This document shows, one piece after another, positions 17,444 to 26,070 of a stretch of 64,000 nucleotides of DNA (its first letter is position 1; every line of letters begins with the position of its first letter). Origin of the DNA: Cellulomonas soli (GTDB lineage Bacteria > Actinomycetota > Actinomycetes > Actinomycetales > Cellulomonadaceae); NCBI RefSeq assembly GCF_013409305.1, contig NZ_JACBZJ010000001.1, positions 992,001 to 1,056,000 of the forward strand. The letters are read 5' to 3'. Below the pieces are notes generated by a model that did not search any database, had not been told where the DNA came from, and saw only the letters and a program-made list of their open reading frames with translations. The translations under genes were made by a program, and so were the position numbers.

Positions 17444-17627
17444 CGCCCGCCGGCGGCGCACGGAACGCAGCACCTGGGTCCGGATGGGTGCGGCGCTGCT
17501 CCTCGGGCTGCTCGCCCTCGCCGGCCCGGCGCTGGCACCGACGGGCTCCACGGGCGCCGTCTTCGTCGACGAGGCACCCGTGACGACCGGCGTCACGACG
17601 GCGCCGACGTTCGCACCGACCCCGTGA
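17424..17627 (+). CDS. Miniature SipW substrate / secreted peptide precursor
   Basis: A 67-residue protein made almost only of a signal region. A basic N-terminus (DARRRRTER) and one hydrophobic helix (MGAALLLGLLALAGPAL) lead to TGSTGAVFVDEAPVTTGVTT, which mirrors the TTSALFTDNDTVQAGIMSG region of the TasA-like protein upstream. It then stops after TAPTFAPTP. Cleavage at the usual SipW position would release a peptide of roughly 20-25 residues. ATG at 17424 has GGGAGG ten bases upstream and overlaps the end of sipW. Its 3' end overlaps the opposing histidine kinase by 35 bases. It could instead be a truncated relic. Confidence 0.6.
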   Translation: MTSSSTDARRRRTERSTWVRMGAALLLGLLALAGPALAPTGSTGAVFVDEAPVTTGVTTAPTFAPTP

Positions 17628-19398
17628 CCGCGGGGAGCACCATCGTGAAGGTCGTGCCCTCGTCGACCCGGCTCGTCACCTCGAGCCGCCCGCCGTGCCC
17701 CGTGACGATCGCGTGCGTGATGGCCAGCCCCAGCCCGAAGCCCGGCAGCGCCCGGCGGGTCGCGGTCGACGCCCGGTAGAAGTCCTCGGTGAGGTGCGTG
17801 ACCTCGTCCGGCGGGATCCCGATGCCGGTGTCGGTCACCTGGACCTCGGCCTGCTGCTGCCCGATCGGGCCGCGTGCGCGCCGCACCGCGACCGTGACCG
17901 TGCCGCCCGAGGGCGTGAACTTGATCGCGTTGGACAGCAGGTTGTCGACGGCCTGCGCGAGCCGGCCCGCGTCGCCGTCGATCATCACCACGGGATCGGT
18001 GTGCGCCTCGAGCTCCACCCCGGCCGCCTGCGCCGCCGGCACCGCCGTCTGCACGGAGGCCCGCACGACGTCACCGAGGTCGATCCGGGCGCGCTGGACG
18101 GCGAACCGGCCGGCGCGCACCTGGGCGGTCAGCAGCAGGTCGCCGACGAGCCGCAGCTGGTGGCGCGCGTTGCGCTCGATGACGTCGAGGTAGCCCACCT
18201 GCTCCGCGGTCAGCGGGTCGGACTCGTCGCGCAGCAGCTCGACGTAGCCGAGGACCGAGGCGATCGGGGTGCGCAGCTCGTGGCTGACGAGCGAGACGAA
18301 CCGCTCCTTGAGCCGGTCGGTCTCGCGCTCGGCGGTCACGTCGGCCGCGACGACGACGTAGCCGGCCGAGCGCGGGTCGGTGTCGGCACGCCGGGTGACC
18401 GCCAGGCGCACGGTGATCGGCGAGCCGTCGCGGCGCACGTAGGTCCAGTCGCGCACCTCCGGTCGGCCGGCGAGCGCGGGCGCGACGAGCGCCTCGAGCA
18501 GGAAGCGGGGGTTGTCGACCTCGCCGTCCTCGTGGAACAGCTCGGCCCGCCGGGCCACGAGCTCGGCACGCAGGTGGAGGTCGGTGAGCCTCATGAGCCC
18601 GACGACGTCGGCGCGGGCGTACCCGAGGAGCTTCTCGGCCCCGGGGTTGAAGACGTCGACGAGCCCGTCCTCGTCGGCGGCGATGATCGCCTGCTCGGTC
18701 ACGGCGTCGAACACCGACAGCAGCATGTCCCGGCTCGCCCGACGGTCGGCGGCCACACGCGCCAGCTCGACGGCGTCCGCGCGCATGCGCTCGAGCAGCG
18801 CGTCCTGCATGCGCCGCAGGGTCGCCAACGTCTCGGTGCGGGCGCGCAGCCGCTCGGTGAGGCCGTTGACCGTGTAGGCGACGACGAGCACGACGAGCGG
18901 GACGAACACCGCGCGCACCACCAGGATCGTGGTGATCATGGTGTCGGTGGTGCCCAGGACCAGCGGGATGGCGATGATCCCGGCGGCACCGATCGCGGCC
19001 ACGGCCACGCCCCGCCGACCGCGTCGGGCCGCGAGGTCGACCACCGGCAGCACCATGATCAGCGCGAACGGCGAGGCCGGCCCGCCGGTGCCGACGCGCA
19101 GGAAGCCGACCGCGAGCATCTGCACCAGGGGCGGCACGTAGAGCGTCCAGTCGGGCCAACGCCGCCACGGCAGCGCAAACGCCGCCGCGGTCTCGAGCCC
19201 GACGAGCACGGCACCGATCGCGACGAGCCCGGGGTCCGGCACCGCGATCGCGGGGAGCAGCAGGGTGAGCAGGGCGATGACGTACAGGACGGTGAACGGC
19301 ACCTGTCGCTCGACGATCGAGGCCTCCTCGGCCCACCACCGGGTGAGCCGGGCGAACGGGCTGTCGGAGGCAGGGCCGCGGGCCGCCCACTCGTTCAT
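17593..19398 (-). CDS. Membrane PAS sensor histidine kinase
   Basis: A 601-residue sensor kinase. About five or six TM segments fill residues 38-190 with no large external loop, followed by a coiled linker and a PAS domain near 240-365 (AIIAADEDGLVDVFNPGAEKLLGYA). The H-box FVSLVSHELRTP has the phosphoacceptor at H373. The N box (DNLLSNAIKFTP), G1 (DTGIGIP) and G2 (GFGLGLAI) are intact. It is the last gene of a six-gene operon, with ATGA overlap to the 63-residue gene upstream. The only response regulator in the operon is the N-terminal domain of the PIG-L fusion at the other end, its probable partner. Confidence 0.9.
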   Translation of the reverse strand: MNEWAARGPASDSPFARLTRWWAEEASIVERQVPFTVLYVIALLTLLLPAIAVPDPGLVAIGAVLVGLETAAAFALPWRRWPDWTLYVPPLVQMLAVGFLRVGTGGPASPFALIMVLPVVDLAARRGRRGVAVAAIGAAGIIAIPLVLGTTDTMITTILVVRAVFVPLVVLVVAYTVNGLTERLRARTETLATLRRMQDALLERMRADAVELARVAADRRASRDMLLSVFDAVTEQAIIAADEDGLVDVFNPGAEKLLGYARADVVGLMRLTDLHLRAELVARRAELFHEDGEVDNPRFLLEALVAPALAGRPEVRDWTYVRRDGSPITVRLAVTRRADTDPRSAGYVVVAADVTAERETDRLKERFVSLVSHELRTPIASVLGYVELLRDESDPLTAEQVGYLDVIERNARHQLRLVGDLLLTAQVRAGRFAVQRARIDLGDVVRASVQTAVPAAQAAGVELEAHTDPVVMIDGDAGRLAQAVDNLLSNAIKFTPSGGTVTVAVRRARGPIGQQQAEVQVTDTGIGIPPDEVTHLTEDFYRASTATRRALPGFGLGLAITHAIVTGHGGRLEVTSRVDEGTTFTMVLPAVTGSVRTSAPS

Positions 19399-19586
19399 GC
19401 CAGGACCGTCCGGAGCACGAGCGCCAGGCCGGTCAGCGCCGCGGCGAGCGCGGCGACGACCAGCACGCGGCGCTCGTGGCGCGCGTTGGTGTCGATCTCG
19501 TCCTGCAACACCTCGGGGGTGAGGGTCGCCCAGTCGGCGGCCTGCGCCGAGGGGACCGCCGTCGAGCGGTGCGTGCCGCGGGTCAT
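19395..19586 (-). CDS. Small single-pass membrane protein of the glycan operon
   Basis: A 63-residue protein. A soluble N-terminal half with a short helix (TPEVLQDEIDTNARHERR) is followed by one C-terminal TM (VLVVAALAAALTGLALVLRTVLA). It overlaps the glycosyltransferase stop and the kinase start by ATGA on each side, so it is translationally coupled to both. I do not recognise a family. The position suggests a subunit or regulator of either the glycosyltransferase or the kinase. Confidence 0.75.
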   Translation of the reverse strand: MTRGTHRSTAVPSAQAADWATLTPEVLQDEIDTNARHERRVLVVAALAAALTGLALVLRTVLA

Positions 19587-21067
19587 CCGACCACCCGTCC
19601 CGTCTTCTCGGTCTTGTCCCAGACTGCTGCCGCGCCCCGGGCCTGCTTGACGTACGCGTCGAGCGTGATGGCGCACAGCACGGGGCCGAAGCCCACCACG
19701 TACAGCAGCACGCCGGCGACGTGCCGGCCACCGGGCAGCCGCTCGACCTGCTTGAGCAGCCACGCGAGCACCATGGTCAGCACCGACCAGGAGTAGATCG
19801 TCAGCAGCCAGACCTCCCGGCCGACCGGCGTCATCTGCAGGCCGAACAGCGCGGGCAGACGCACCTCGAGCAGGTCGGGGAACCAGGCGGCGACCATGAT
19901 GACGAGCGAGCCGATCCCCGGGAACGTGATGCCCTGGAACCAGGTGCGCCGCCCGGTCACCGGGTCGAGCATCAGCGTGGTCGCCGTGATGAACACGTAC
20001 GCGGTGATCGCGACCCACCACAGCACCCGGAACACCTCGGTGGCCGTCACGGAGTCGAGCAGGTGCAGCCCGACGAGCCCGACGGCGGCGAGGGTCATCG
20101 CGACGGGCAGCAGGTACACGGCGAACCAGATGAGCCCGAACAGCACCGAGCCGAGCCGATGGTCGCGCGACGGCCGGAACCACACGTCACGGAACCGGGA
20201 GGTGATCTGCACGTTCCCGCGGGCCCAGCGCACGCGCTGCTTCCACAGGGCGTTGATGGTCTCGGGCTCCTCGGCCAGGACGACGGCGTCGGGCTCGAAG
20301 ACGACCCGGCGCCCGTCGAGCTGGGTGAGGAACGTCATGAACGTGTCCTCGGCGAGCGTGGTGGTGTCGATCCGGCCGCCGATGGCCTCGAGGTTGGTGC
20401 GCGAGTGCAGCTGGGCGCCGCCGGCCAGGCAGGCCATGGCGCCGAGCACGTTCTGGGCCCGACGGGCGGCGGACTGGGCGGTGACGTACTCGTAGCCGAT
20501 GAAACGGGCCAGCGTCCCGGGTCGACCCGAGCCCTCGCGGATGAACCCGGTGACCGCGCCGACGCGTTCGTCGGCCAGGTGCCGGGTCATCCGGCGCAGC
20601 GAGTCGGGGCGGTAGATGACGTCGGCGTCCATGATGAGCAGCGCCTGCATCCAGTCGTCCGCGAGGGCGACGGCGATGCCGTGGTTGAGCGTGTGCGCCT
20701 TGCCCTGCCCGCCCTGCTCGCGGCGCAGGTGGACGACACGACCGGGGAAGCGGGCGACCGCGGCCTGCACGACCTGGGGCGTGCCGTCGGTGCTGGCGTC
20801 GTCGACGACGTAGACGCGCAGCCGGTCGGGCGGGTACTCGAGCGCCATGAGCCGGTCGACCGACGCCCCGATGACGGCCGCCTCGTTCCACGCCGGGATG
20901 ATCACGACGACCCGGGGCAGGTACGGCGCGGCGTGCCGCAGGTGGTTGCGGACACCGTGCACCGGCACGAGCGCGTACTGCACGAGCCCGGCGAACACGG
21001 GCATGGCACCGATGCCGACGCACAGGACGAGCGCGGTGACGAGCAGCGCGTGCCAGGTGTCGCTCAT
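19583..21067 (-). CDS. Processive family 2 glycosyltransferase (membrane)
   Basis: A 494-residue polysaccharide synthase-like GT2. TM1 is near residues 8-30, then a cytosolic GT-A domain: VVVIIPAWNEAAVIG, VYVVDDASTDGT, MDADVIY (the DxD metal site), LAEDTFMTF (TED-like) and KQRVRWARGN (the Q-x-x-R-W motif of processive synthases). Four or more TMs follow. It resembles PgaC/IcaA, NodC and cellulose-synthase-like enzymes, which polymerise a sugar and export it through their own channel. Start ATG overlaps the PHP gene stop by ATGA. With a PIG-L deacetylase in the same operon, an N-acetylhexosamine polymer is a reasonable guess. Confidence 0.88.
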   Translation of the reverse strand: MSDTWHALLVTALVLCVGIGAMPVFAGLVQYALVPVHGVRNHLRHAAPYLPRVVVIIPAWNEAAVIGASVDRLMALEYPPDRLRVYVVDDASTDGTPQVVQAAVARFPGRVVHLRREQGGQGKAHTLNHGIAVALADDWMQALLIMDADVIYRPDSLRRMTRHLADERVGAVTGFIREGSGRPGTLARFIGYEYVTAQSAARRAQNVLGAMACLAGGAQLHSRTNLEAIGGRIDTTTLAEDTFMTFLTQLDGRRVVFEPDAVVLAEEPETINALWKQRVRWARGNVQITSRFRDVWFRPSRDHRLGSVLFGLIWFAVYLLPVAMTLAAVGLVGLHLLDSVTATEVFRVLWWVAITAYVFITATTLMLDPVTGRRTWFQGITFPGIGSLVIMVAAWFPDLLEVRLPALFGLQMTPVGREVWLLTIYSWSVLTMVLAWLLKQVERLPGGRHVAGVLLYVVGFGPVLCAITLDAYVKQARGAAAVWDKTEKTGRVVG

Positions 21068-21822
21068 GCGTCCAGGGCGCCCAGCCACCGGTACGTGCCG
21101 ACGTCGCCCGCGTGGTGGGCGTCGGTGGAGGCCACGAGCTCGACTCCGGCCGCGGCCCAGCGGGTCCGGGCGCGCGGGCCCGGGCAGCGCCACTTCTCGT
21201 TGACCTCGACGGGTGTCCCCGTCGCGACGGCGGCGGCGGCCAGCGCGTCGAGGTGCTCGTCGCTGACGTCGTCCTCGGACAGGCCGATCTTGGGCAGCAG
21301 GGAGAACGGGTGCGCGACCTGCGCGCGGCCGACGCGGTGCATCGCGCGGACGGTCGCGGTGACGAGCAGGTCGAGCACGTCGCTCGCGGCCAGCCCGGCG
21401 GCCATGCGCTCGCGGGTCGTGCGCGGGCTCCACGGCCCGTCGGGTCCGGGCAGCTGGTGGTCGGCGAGCAGCACCCGGTCGGGCCCGTCGGGTCGGCCGA
21501 GCGCGGCGAGGACCTCCGGCGGGGCGTCGACCGCGCCGGAGGCGTCGAGGATCTTGGCCTCGACCCCGGTGAGCACGGTGAGGCCGTCGACGGGCGGCAG
21601 GCCGCGCACGACGGCGAGGAACGAGGGCACGTAGGTGGTCGAGACGCGCACGTGGTCGACCATGCGCACCGTGCGCAGCCCGGCGCGCGCGGCGGCCTCG
21701 AGGTTCTCGACGGGCGCGCTGACGGCGTCGTCGGAGAACGTCGAGTGCACGTGGTGGTCCCCGGTGAGGGAGGGGCGTGCGGGCCGGGCCGGGCCGACCG
21801 CGGTGCCGTCCGGGGTGCTCAT
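21064..21822 (-). CDS. PHP domain metal-dependent phosphoesterase
   Basis: A 252-residue cytosolic hydrolase of the PHP superfamily. Metal ligands appear in order as DHHVHSTFSDD, VDHVRVS, GVEAKI, LADHQL, VAHPF, EVNEKW and STDAHH, the complete PHP pattern, so it should be active on a phosphoester. Relatives include histidinol phosphatase and nucleotide phosphoesterases; the substrate here is unknown. Overlaps its neighbours by ATGA on both sides, between an ATP-grasp ligase and a glycosyltransferase, suggesting a role in making or recycling an activated precursor. Confidence 0.85.
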   Translation of the reverse strand: MSTPDGTAVGPARPARPSLTGDHHVHSTFSDDAVSAPVENLEAAARAGLRTVRMVDHVRVSTTYVPSFLAVVRGLPPVDGLTVLTGVEAKILDASGAVDAPPEVLAALGRPDGPDRVLLADHQLPGPDGPWSPRTTRERMAAGLAASDVLDLLVTATVRAMHRVGRAQVAHPFSLLPKIGLSEDDVSDEHLDALAAAAVATGTPVEVNEKWRCPGPRARTRWAAAGVELVASTDAHHAGDVGTYRWLGALDA

Positions 21823-22802
21823 CGAGCGGGCAGGATCGCGTCGACGGGCAGGAAGACGTCCTCGAGGTAGCGCACGTTGGCGGTCTCGGTGAAGTCGACG
21901 TGCGCGGGCAGCGGCCGGCCGAGGACGGCGTCGAGCACGAGCGAGGGCATGTCGACGCCCGAGGCGATCGTCAGCGGCATCGCCCCGGGGAACCGCGGGT
22001 TGACCTCGAGGAGCGCCGGCACCCCGTCGGCGTCCCGCTTGAGCTGCACGTTCGCGACCGTCGTGAGCCCGACGGCCCGGGCGACGGCGGTGGCGGTCGC
22101 GACGAGCTCGTCGTCGTGCAGGGTGACGCCGGCGACGGCGACCCCGGAGTCGACGCGCAGCCGGGCCCGGGGTACCGCCGCGACGACGTTCCCGTCGAGG
22201 TCGGCGAGCACGTCGACCGAGTACTCCTCGCCGGGCAGCAGCTCCTGCACGAGCAGGTCCTCCTCGGCGTGCACGGCGTCCAGCGTCGTCTCGTCGGGCA
22301 CCTCCCGCACGCCGCGCGACCCGGCGCCGCGCCGCGGCTTGACGATCACGGGGTAGTCCCAGCCGCTGACGGCCTGCGGCGTGCCGACGAGCTCGGTGCG
22401 CGGCACGCGGACGGTCCGGGCGCACGCGCGGGCGAGCGCGAGCTTGTCCAGGCAGGTCTCGAGCGTGGCGAGCGAGGGCGAGGCGACGACCGTGCCTGCG
22501 GTGGCGAACGCGTCGCGGGCCGCGGCGATGCGGGGCAGCTCGACGTCGACGGTCGGGAACAGCACGTCGACACGGTCGTCGCGGCACATCGCCTGCACGA
22601 CCTCGACGAAGTCCTCGGCCCGTCCGGCCGGCACCAGGCGCCGGTGCTCCGGCTCGACGAGGTAGATGCCGCTGGCCCAGCGGTCCATGTCGGCGGCGAG
22701 CACGACGACGTCGTCCCGACGCAGCAGCGAGCGGATGATCGCGACACCGGCCGGTCCACCGGCCCCGGTCACGAGCACCCGTGTCGGTTCGGTGGTGGTC
22801 AT
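21819..22802 (-). CDS. ATP-grasp ligase
   Basis: A 327-residue ATP-grasp enzyme of the CarB/PylC-like type. The N-terminal pre-ATP-grasp fold is VLVTGAGGPAGVAIIRSLLRRDD. TCLDKLALA, YPVIVKPRRGAGSRGV (ATP lysine and glycine loop), LVQELLPGEEYSVDVLAD and LLEVNPRFPGAMPL (metal-binding E and N) are all present, so it is predicted active. Such enzymes join a carboxylate to an amine or thiol. The operon context suggests modification of a sugar or of a carrier-linked precursor. Overlaps by ATGA both the response-regulator fusion and the PHP gene. Confidence 0.87.
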   Translation of the reverse strand: MTTTEPTRVLVTGAGGPAGVAIIRSLLRRDDVVVLAADMDRWASGIYLVEPEHRRLVPAGRAEDFVEVVQAMCRDDRVDVLFPTVDVELPRIAAARDAFATAGTVVASPSLATLETCLDKLALARACARTVRVPRTELVGTPQAVSGWDYPVIVKPRRGAGSRGVREVPDETTLDAVHAEEDLLVQELLPGEEYSVDVLADLDGNVVAAVPRARLRVDSGVAVAGVTLHDDELVATATAVARAVGLTTVANVQLKRDADGVPALLEVNPRFPGAMPLTIASGVDMPSLVLDAVLGRPLPAHVDFTETANVRYLEDVFLPVDAILPAR

Positions 22803-23872
22803 CGTCCCCCCGTGGGTGCGCTGTGGTCGTGGTCGTCGGCGGTCGTGCCGACCTGGGCGGCCCGGGCGGTGCTGGGCAGCGCGGCCATCCGGATCATCTC
22901 GAGCGGTTCGGCGTGCTCGGACGTGGAGAACCGCGACCAGTAACGCGTGGTCGCCCGGACCAGGTCGGGGGCCATGTAGTCGCGGTGCGCCTGCGAGGCG
23001 TAGGCGGCGAGCATGGCGAGCTTGGTCTCCACGAAGTCGTCGACGGGGACGAACCGGGTGGGCCGGAAGTCGATCGTGGACGACGGGCTCTGGAAGCAGC
23101 CGACGGACGCGACCCGCCGGGCGGCGACGTCGACGGCCTGGTGCACGGCGCGGTGGTCCTGGTGCCGGTCGTGCGCGCTGTGCGTGTAGACGATCGTGGG
23201 GGCCACCTCGCGCACGACCTGCTCGACCGTCGTGATGAGCCCGGGGTCGGTGCCGAGCCGGGTGTCGGGGTGGTCGTGCAGGAACAGGCGCGCGCCGACG
23301 AGCGCGGCGGAGGCGAGCGCCTCGCCGCGTCGGGCCTCGACGGTGCCGCCGACCGCCCCGCAGGAGAGCGTGAGGATGACGACGGCGTCGCCGTTGGCGT
23401 GGTGCGAGGCGAGGGTGGCGCCGATCCCGATCTCGACGTCGTCGGGGTGCGCGCCGACCGCGAGGACGACCTCGTGATGGAGTTCCTGCCGGCGGCGGCG
23501 GCCCGCGCGGGCGACCGTGCCGATGCGGTCGACGAGGGTGGCGGCCGCGACGGGTTTGGTGAGGAACTCGTCGGCGTCGCGGCGCAGCGCCTCGACGGCG
23601 TAGTCGACGCTGGCGAACGCGGTCATGACGACGACCGGGAGGCCGGGGCGTCGGGCGCGCAGCTCGGTGAGCAGGTCGAGGCCGGACATGCCGGGCAGCT
23701 GGATGTCGGTGACGACCGCGTCGAACACGGTGCGGTCGACCTCGGCGAGCGCGGAGATCGGGTCGTGCACGACGACGACGTCCATGCCGCCACGGCGGGT
23801 GAGCACCGTGCGGACGTACTCGGCCGCGTCGGGCTCGTCCTCGACGACGAGGACCCGCAGCTGCTCGGTCAC
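22799..23872 (-). CDS. Response regulator receiver fused to PIG-L deacetylase
   Basis: A 357-residue fusion. Residues 1-125 form a receiver domain: E11/D12, phosphoacceptor D56 (VVTDIQLPGMSG), T84 and K106 (TKP). A short Arg-rich linker leads to a PIG-L/LmbE domain from about 132: VGAHPDDVEIG (H142, D145 metal ligands) and HDRHQDHRAVH with the further histidine. PIG-L enzymes remove acetyl groups from N-acetylglucosamine-type substrates using zinc. There is no DNA-binding domain, so phosphorylation would control an enzyme, not transcription. GTG at 23872 has GGAGG 6 bases upstream. First gene of the operon; the histidine kinase is the last. Confidence 0.9.
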   Translation of the reverse strand: MTEQLRVLVVEDEPDAAEYVRTVLTRRGGMDVVVVHDPISALAEVDRTVFDAVVTDIQLPGMSGLDLLTELRARRPGLPVVVMTAFASVDYAVEALRRDADEFLTKPVAAATLVDRIGTVARAGRRRRQELHHEVVLAVGAHPDDVEIGIGATLASHHANGDAVVILTLSCGAVGGTVEARRGEALASAALVGARLFLHDHPDTRLGTDPGLITTVEQVVREVAPTIVYTHSAHDRHQDHRAVHQAVDVAARRVASVGCFQSPSSTIDFRPTRFVPVDDFVETKLAMLAAYASQAHRDYMAPDLVRATTRYWSRFSTSEHAEPLEMIRMAALPSTARAAQVGTTADDHDHSAPTGGR

Positions 23873-24097
23873 GCACCACCTCCGCAGGGGCGCGGCCGAC
23901 CGGTGTCGCGCCCTGTCTCGCTTGTCCCGCCCTGCGGTCACGGTAACGGGAGGCCCTCCGGCGCGCCTCGGACGCGCCCGGAGCGCCGACAGCGGTGAGC
24001 TGTGACGCAGGTCGCACGTGCGGCGGGGGAATACGGGCCGAAGGTCCCCCGTTGAGGCGCGAGTACATGCAAACGCATCGATCTTGTGAGGCATGAG

Positions 24098-25303
24098 ATG
24101 CAGTTCGGGATCTTCACCGTCAGCGACGTCACCACCGACCCCACGACCGGCCGCACCCCGGACGACACCGAGCGCGTCCGCAACATCCTCACGATCGCCC
24201 GGCACGCCGACGAGGCCGGCCTCGACGTCTTCGCGACCGGCGAGCACCACAACCCGCCGTTCGTCGCCTCGTCCCCCACGACGATGCTCGGCTACCTCGC
24301 GGGCGTGACGAAGAACATCACGCTGTCGACCGCGACCACCCTCATCACCACCAACGACCCGGTCCGCATCGCCGAGGAGTACGCGATGCTCCAGGTGATC
24401 AGCGACGGCCGCATGGACCTCATGCTCGGCCGCGGCAACACCGGCCCGGTCTACCCGTGGTTCGGGCAGGACATCCGCCAGGGCCTGCCGCTCGCCGTCG
24501 AGAACTACGCGCTGGTCCGCCGCCTCTGGGAGGAGGAGGTCGTCGACTGGTCCGGCAAGTTCCGCACCCCGCTGCAGGGCTTCACCTCGACCCCGCGCCC
24601 GCTCGACGGCGTCCCGCCGTTCGTCTGGCACGGCTCGATCCGCACCCCCGAGATCGCCGAGCAGGCCGCGTTCTACGGCGACGGGTTCCTGCACAACGCG
24701 ATCTTCTGGCCCATGAGCCACACCAAGCAGATGGTCCGCTACTACCGCCAGCGGTACGAGCACCACGGGCACGGCCGCGCCGACCAGGCCATCGTCGGGC
24801 TCGGCGGGCAGGTGTTCATCCGCAAGGACGCGCAGAAGGCTCGCGACGAGTTCCGCCCCTACTTCGACAACGCACCCGTCTACGGGCACGGCCCCTCGAT
24901 GGAGGACTTCACGCGCGAGACGCCGCTCACCGTCGGCTCGCCGCAGCAGGTCATCGACCGGTACGGGAAGTTCCGCGAGGAGGTCGGCGACTACCAGCGC
25001 CAGCTGTTCCTCATCGACCACGCCGGCCTGCCGCTCAAGACCGTGCTTGAGCAGATCGACCTGCTGGCCGAGGAGGTCGTGCCCGTGCTGCGCCGCGAGG
25101 CCGAGTCCGCCCGCCCCGCGCACGTGCCCGCCAACCCGCCCACGCACGCCGAGCGCGTGGCCGCCGCCCGCGCCGCCGGCCAGGTGCACACCCAGACCGT
25201 CGCCGCCGGCGACCACTGGACCGGCAAGACCGCCGAGGACGACCTGGAGGCCGCGCAGGCCGCCACCCCCGCCGCCCGCCCCGGCGCCGCGTTCGGCCTC
25301 TGA
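24098..25303 (+). CDS. LLM class flavin-dependent oxidoreductase
   Basis: A 401-residue luciferase-like monooxygenase of the type typified by the CE1758 family. QFGIFTVSDVTTDPTTG opens the TIM barrel. TGEHHNPPF, STATTLITTNDPVRIAEEYAMLQVISDGRMDLMLGRGN and WHGSIRTPEIAEQAAFYGDGF are characteristic flavin/substrate loop segments. ATG at 24098 follows GAGG. A reductase gene begins 49 bases downstream and would supply reduced FMN, so the two form a two-component monooxygenase. Physiological substrate unknown. The C-terminal 60 residues are low-complexity Ala/Pro sequence. Confidence 0.9.
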   Translation: MQFGIFTVSDVTTDPTTGRTPDDTERVRNILTIARHADEAGLDVFATGEHHNPPFVASSPTTMLGYLAGVTKNITLSTATTLITTNDPVRIAEEYAMLQVISDGRMDLMLGRGNTGPVYPWFGQDIRQGLPLAVENYALVRRLWEEEVVDWSGKFRTPLQGFTSTPRPLDGVPPFVWHGSIRTPEIAEQAAFYGDGFLHNAIFWPMSHTKQMVRYYRQRYEHHGHGRADQAIVGLGGQVFIRKDAQKARDEFRPYFDNAPVYGHGPSMEDFTRETPLTVGSPQQVIDRYGKFREEVGDYQRQLFLIDHAGLPLKTVLEQIDLLAEEVVPVLRREAESARPAHVPANPPTHAERVAAARAAGQVHTQTVAAGDHWTGKTAEDDLEAAQAATPAARPGAAFGL

Positions 25304-25352
25304 CCCACCCGACCACCCACGACACCCCCCTCGACCCGAGAGAAGGACCCCG

Positions 25353-25973
25353 ATGAGCGACCGCCGTCTCGTCGTCATCTCCGCCGGACTGTCCCAGCCC
25401 AGCTCCACCCGCCTGCTCGCCGACCGCCTCACCGAGGCCACCGCCGCCGAGCTCGCCGCCCGCGGGCACACCGCACAGGTCGAGGTCGTCGAGCTGCGCG
25501 ACCTCGCGCACGCCGTCGTCGACGCCACGCTCACCGGGTTCCCCACCGGCGCGCTGGCCGACGCGATCGCCGCGATCACCGCCGCCGACGGCATCATCGC
25601 CGTCACGCCCATCTACACCGCGTCCTACTCCGGGCTCTTCAAGTCGTTCGTCGACATCCTCGACAAGGACGCCCTGGCCGGCGTGCCCGTGCTGCTCGGC
25701 GCGACCGGCGGCACGCCGCGGCACTCCCTCGCGATCGACTTCGCGCTGCGACCCCTGTTCGGCTACCTGCACGCCGACGTCACCGGCACCTCGGTGTTCG
25801 CCGCGACCGACGACTGGGCCGACGCGGGCGGCGACCAGACCAACCCGCTGCCCGAGCGCATCCGTCGGGCCGGGCGCGAGCTCGCCGAGACCGTCGCCGA
25901 CCGGGAGCCCTCCGCGCCCGTCGGGCTCTACGACGCCGTCCCCTCGTTCGAGCAGCTGCTCGGGGGCGCCTGA
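25353..25973 (+). CDS. NADPH-dependent FMN reductase (CE1759-type)
   Basis: A 206-residue flavodoxin-fold reductase. The phosphate-binding loop SAGLSQPSSTRLLAD near the N-terminus, VTPIYTASYSGLFKSFVDIL and LLGATGGTPRH are the family's FMN-contact segments. The start is ATG with AGAAGGA 5 bases upstream. Pairs with the preceding LLM oxidoreductase as its reductase component; the two families are usually neighbours. Confidence 0.9.
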   Translation: MSDRRLVVISAGLSQPSSTRLLADRLTEATAAELAARGHTAQVEVVELRDLAHAVVDATLTGFPTGALADAIAAITAADGIIAVTPIYTASYSGLFKSFVDILDKDALAGVPVLLGATGGTPRHSLAIDFALRPLFGYLHADVTGTSVFAATDDWADAGGDQTNPLPERIRRAGRELAETVADREPSAPVGLYDAVPSFEQLLGGA

Positions 25974-26070
25974 CCTCGCCGCCCGGGTGTCCACAGGGGG
26001 CCCGCGTGACACACGGAGTGTCCTGATACGGTGCCCGACGCTCCTGGACGTCCACGGAAATGCGAGCTCG

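Noticed and set aside
22799..25612. Upstream extension of the receiver-PIG-L frame across the LLM oxidoreductase
   Set aside because: The extension is antisense to a strong conserved gene. The GTG at 23872 with a good ribosome site starts a complete receiver domain.
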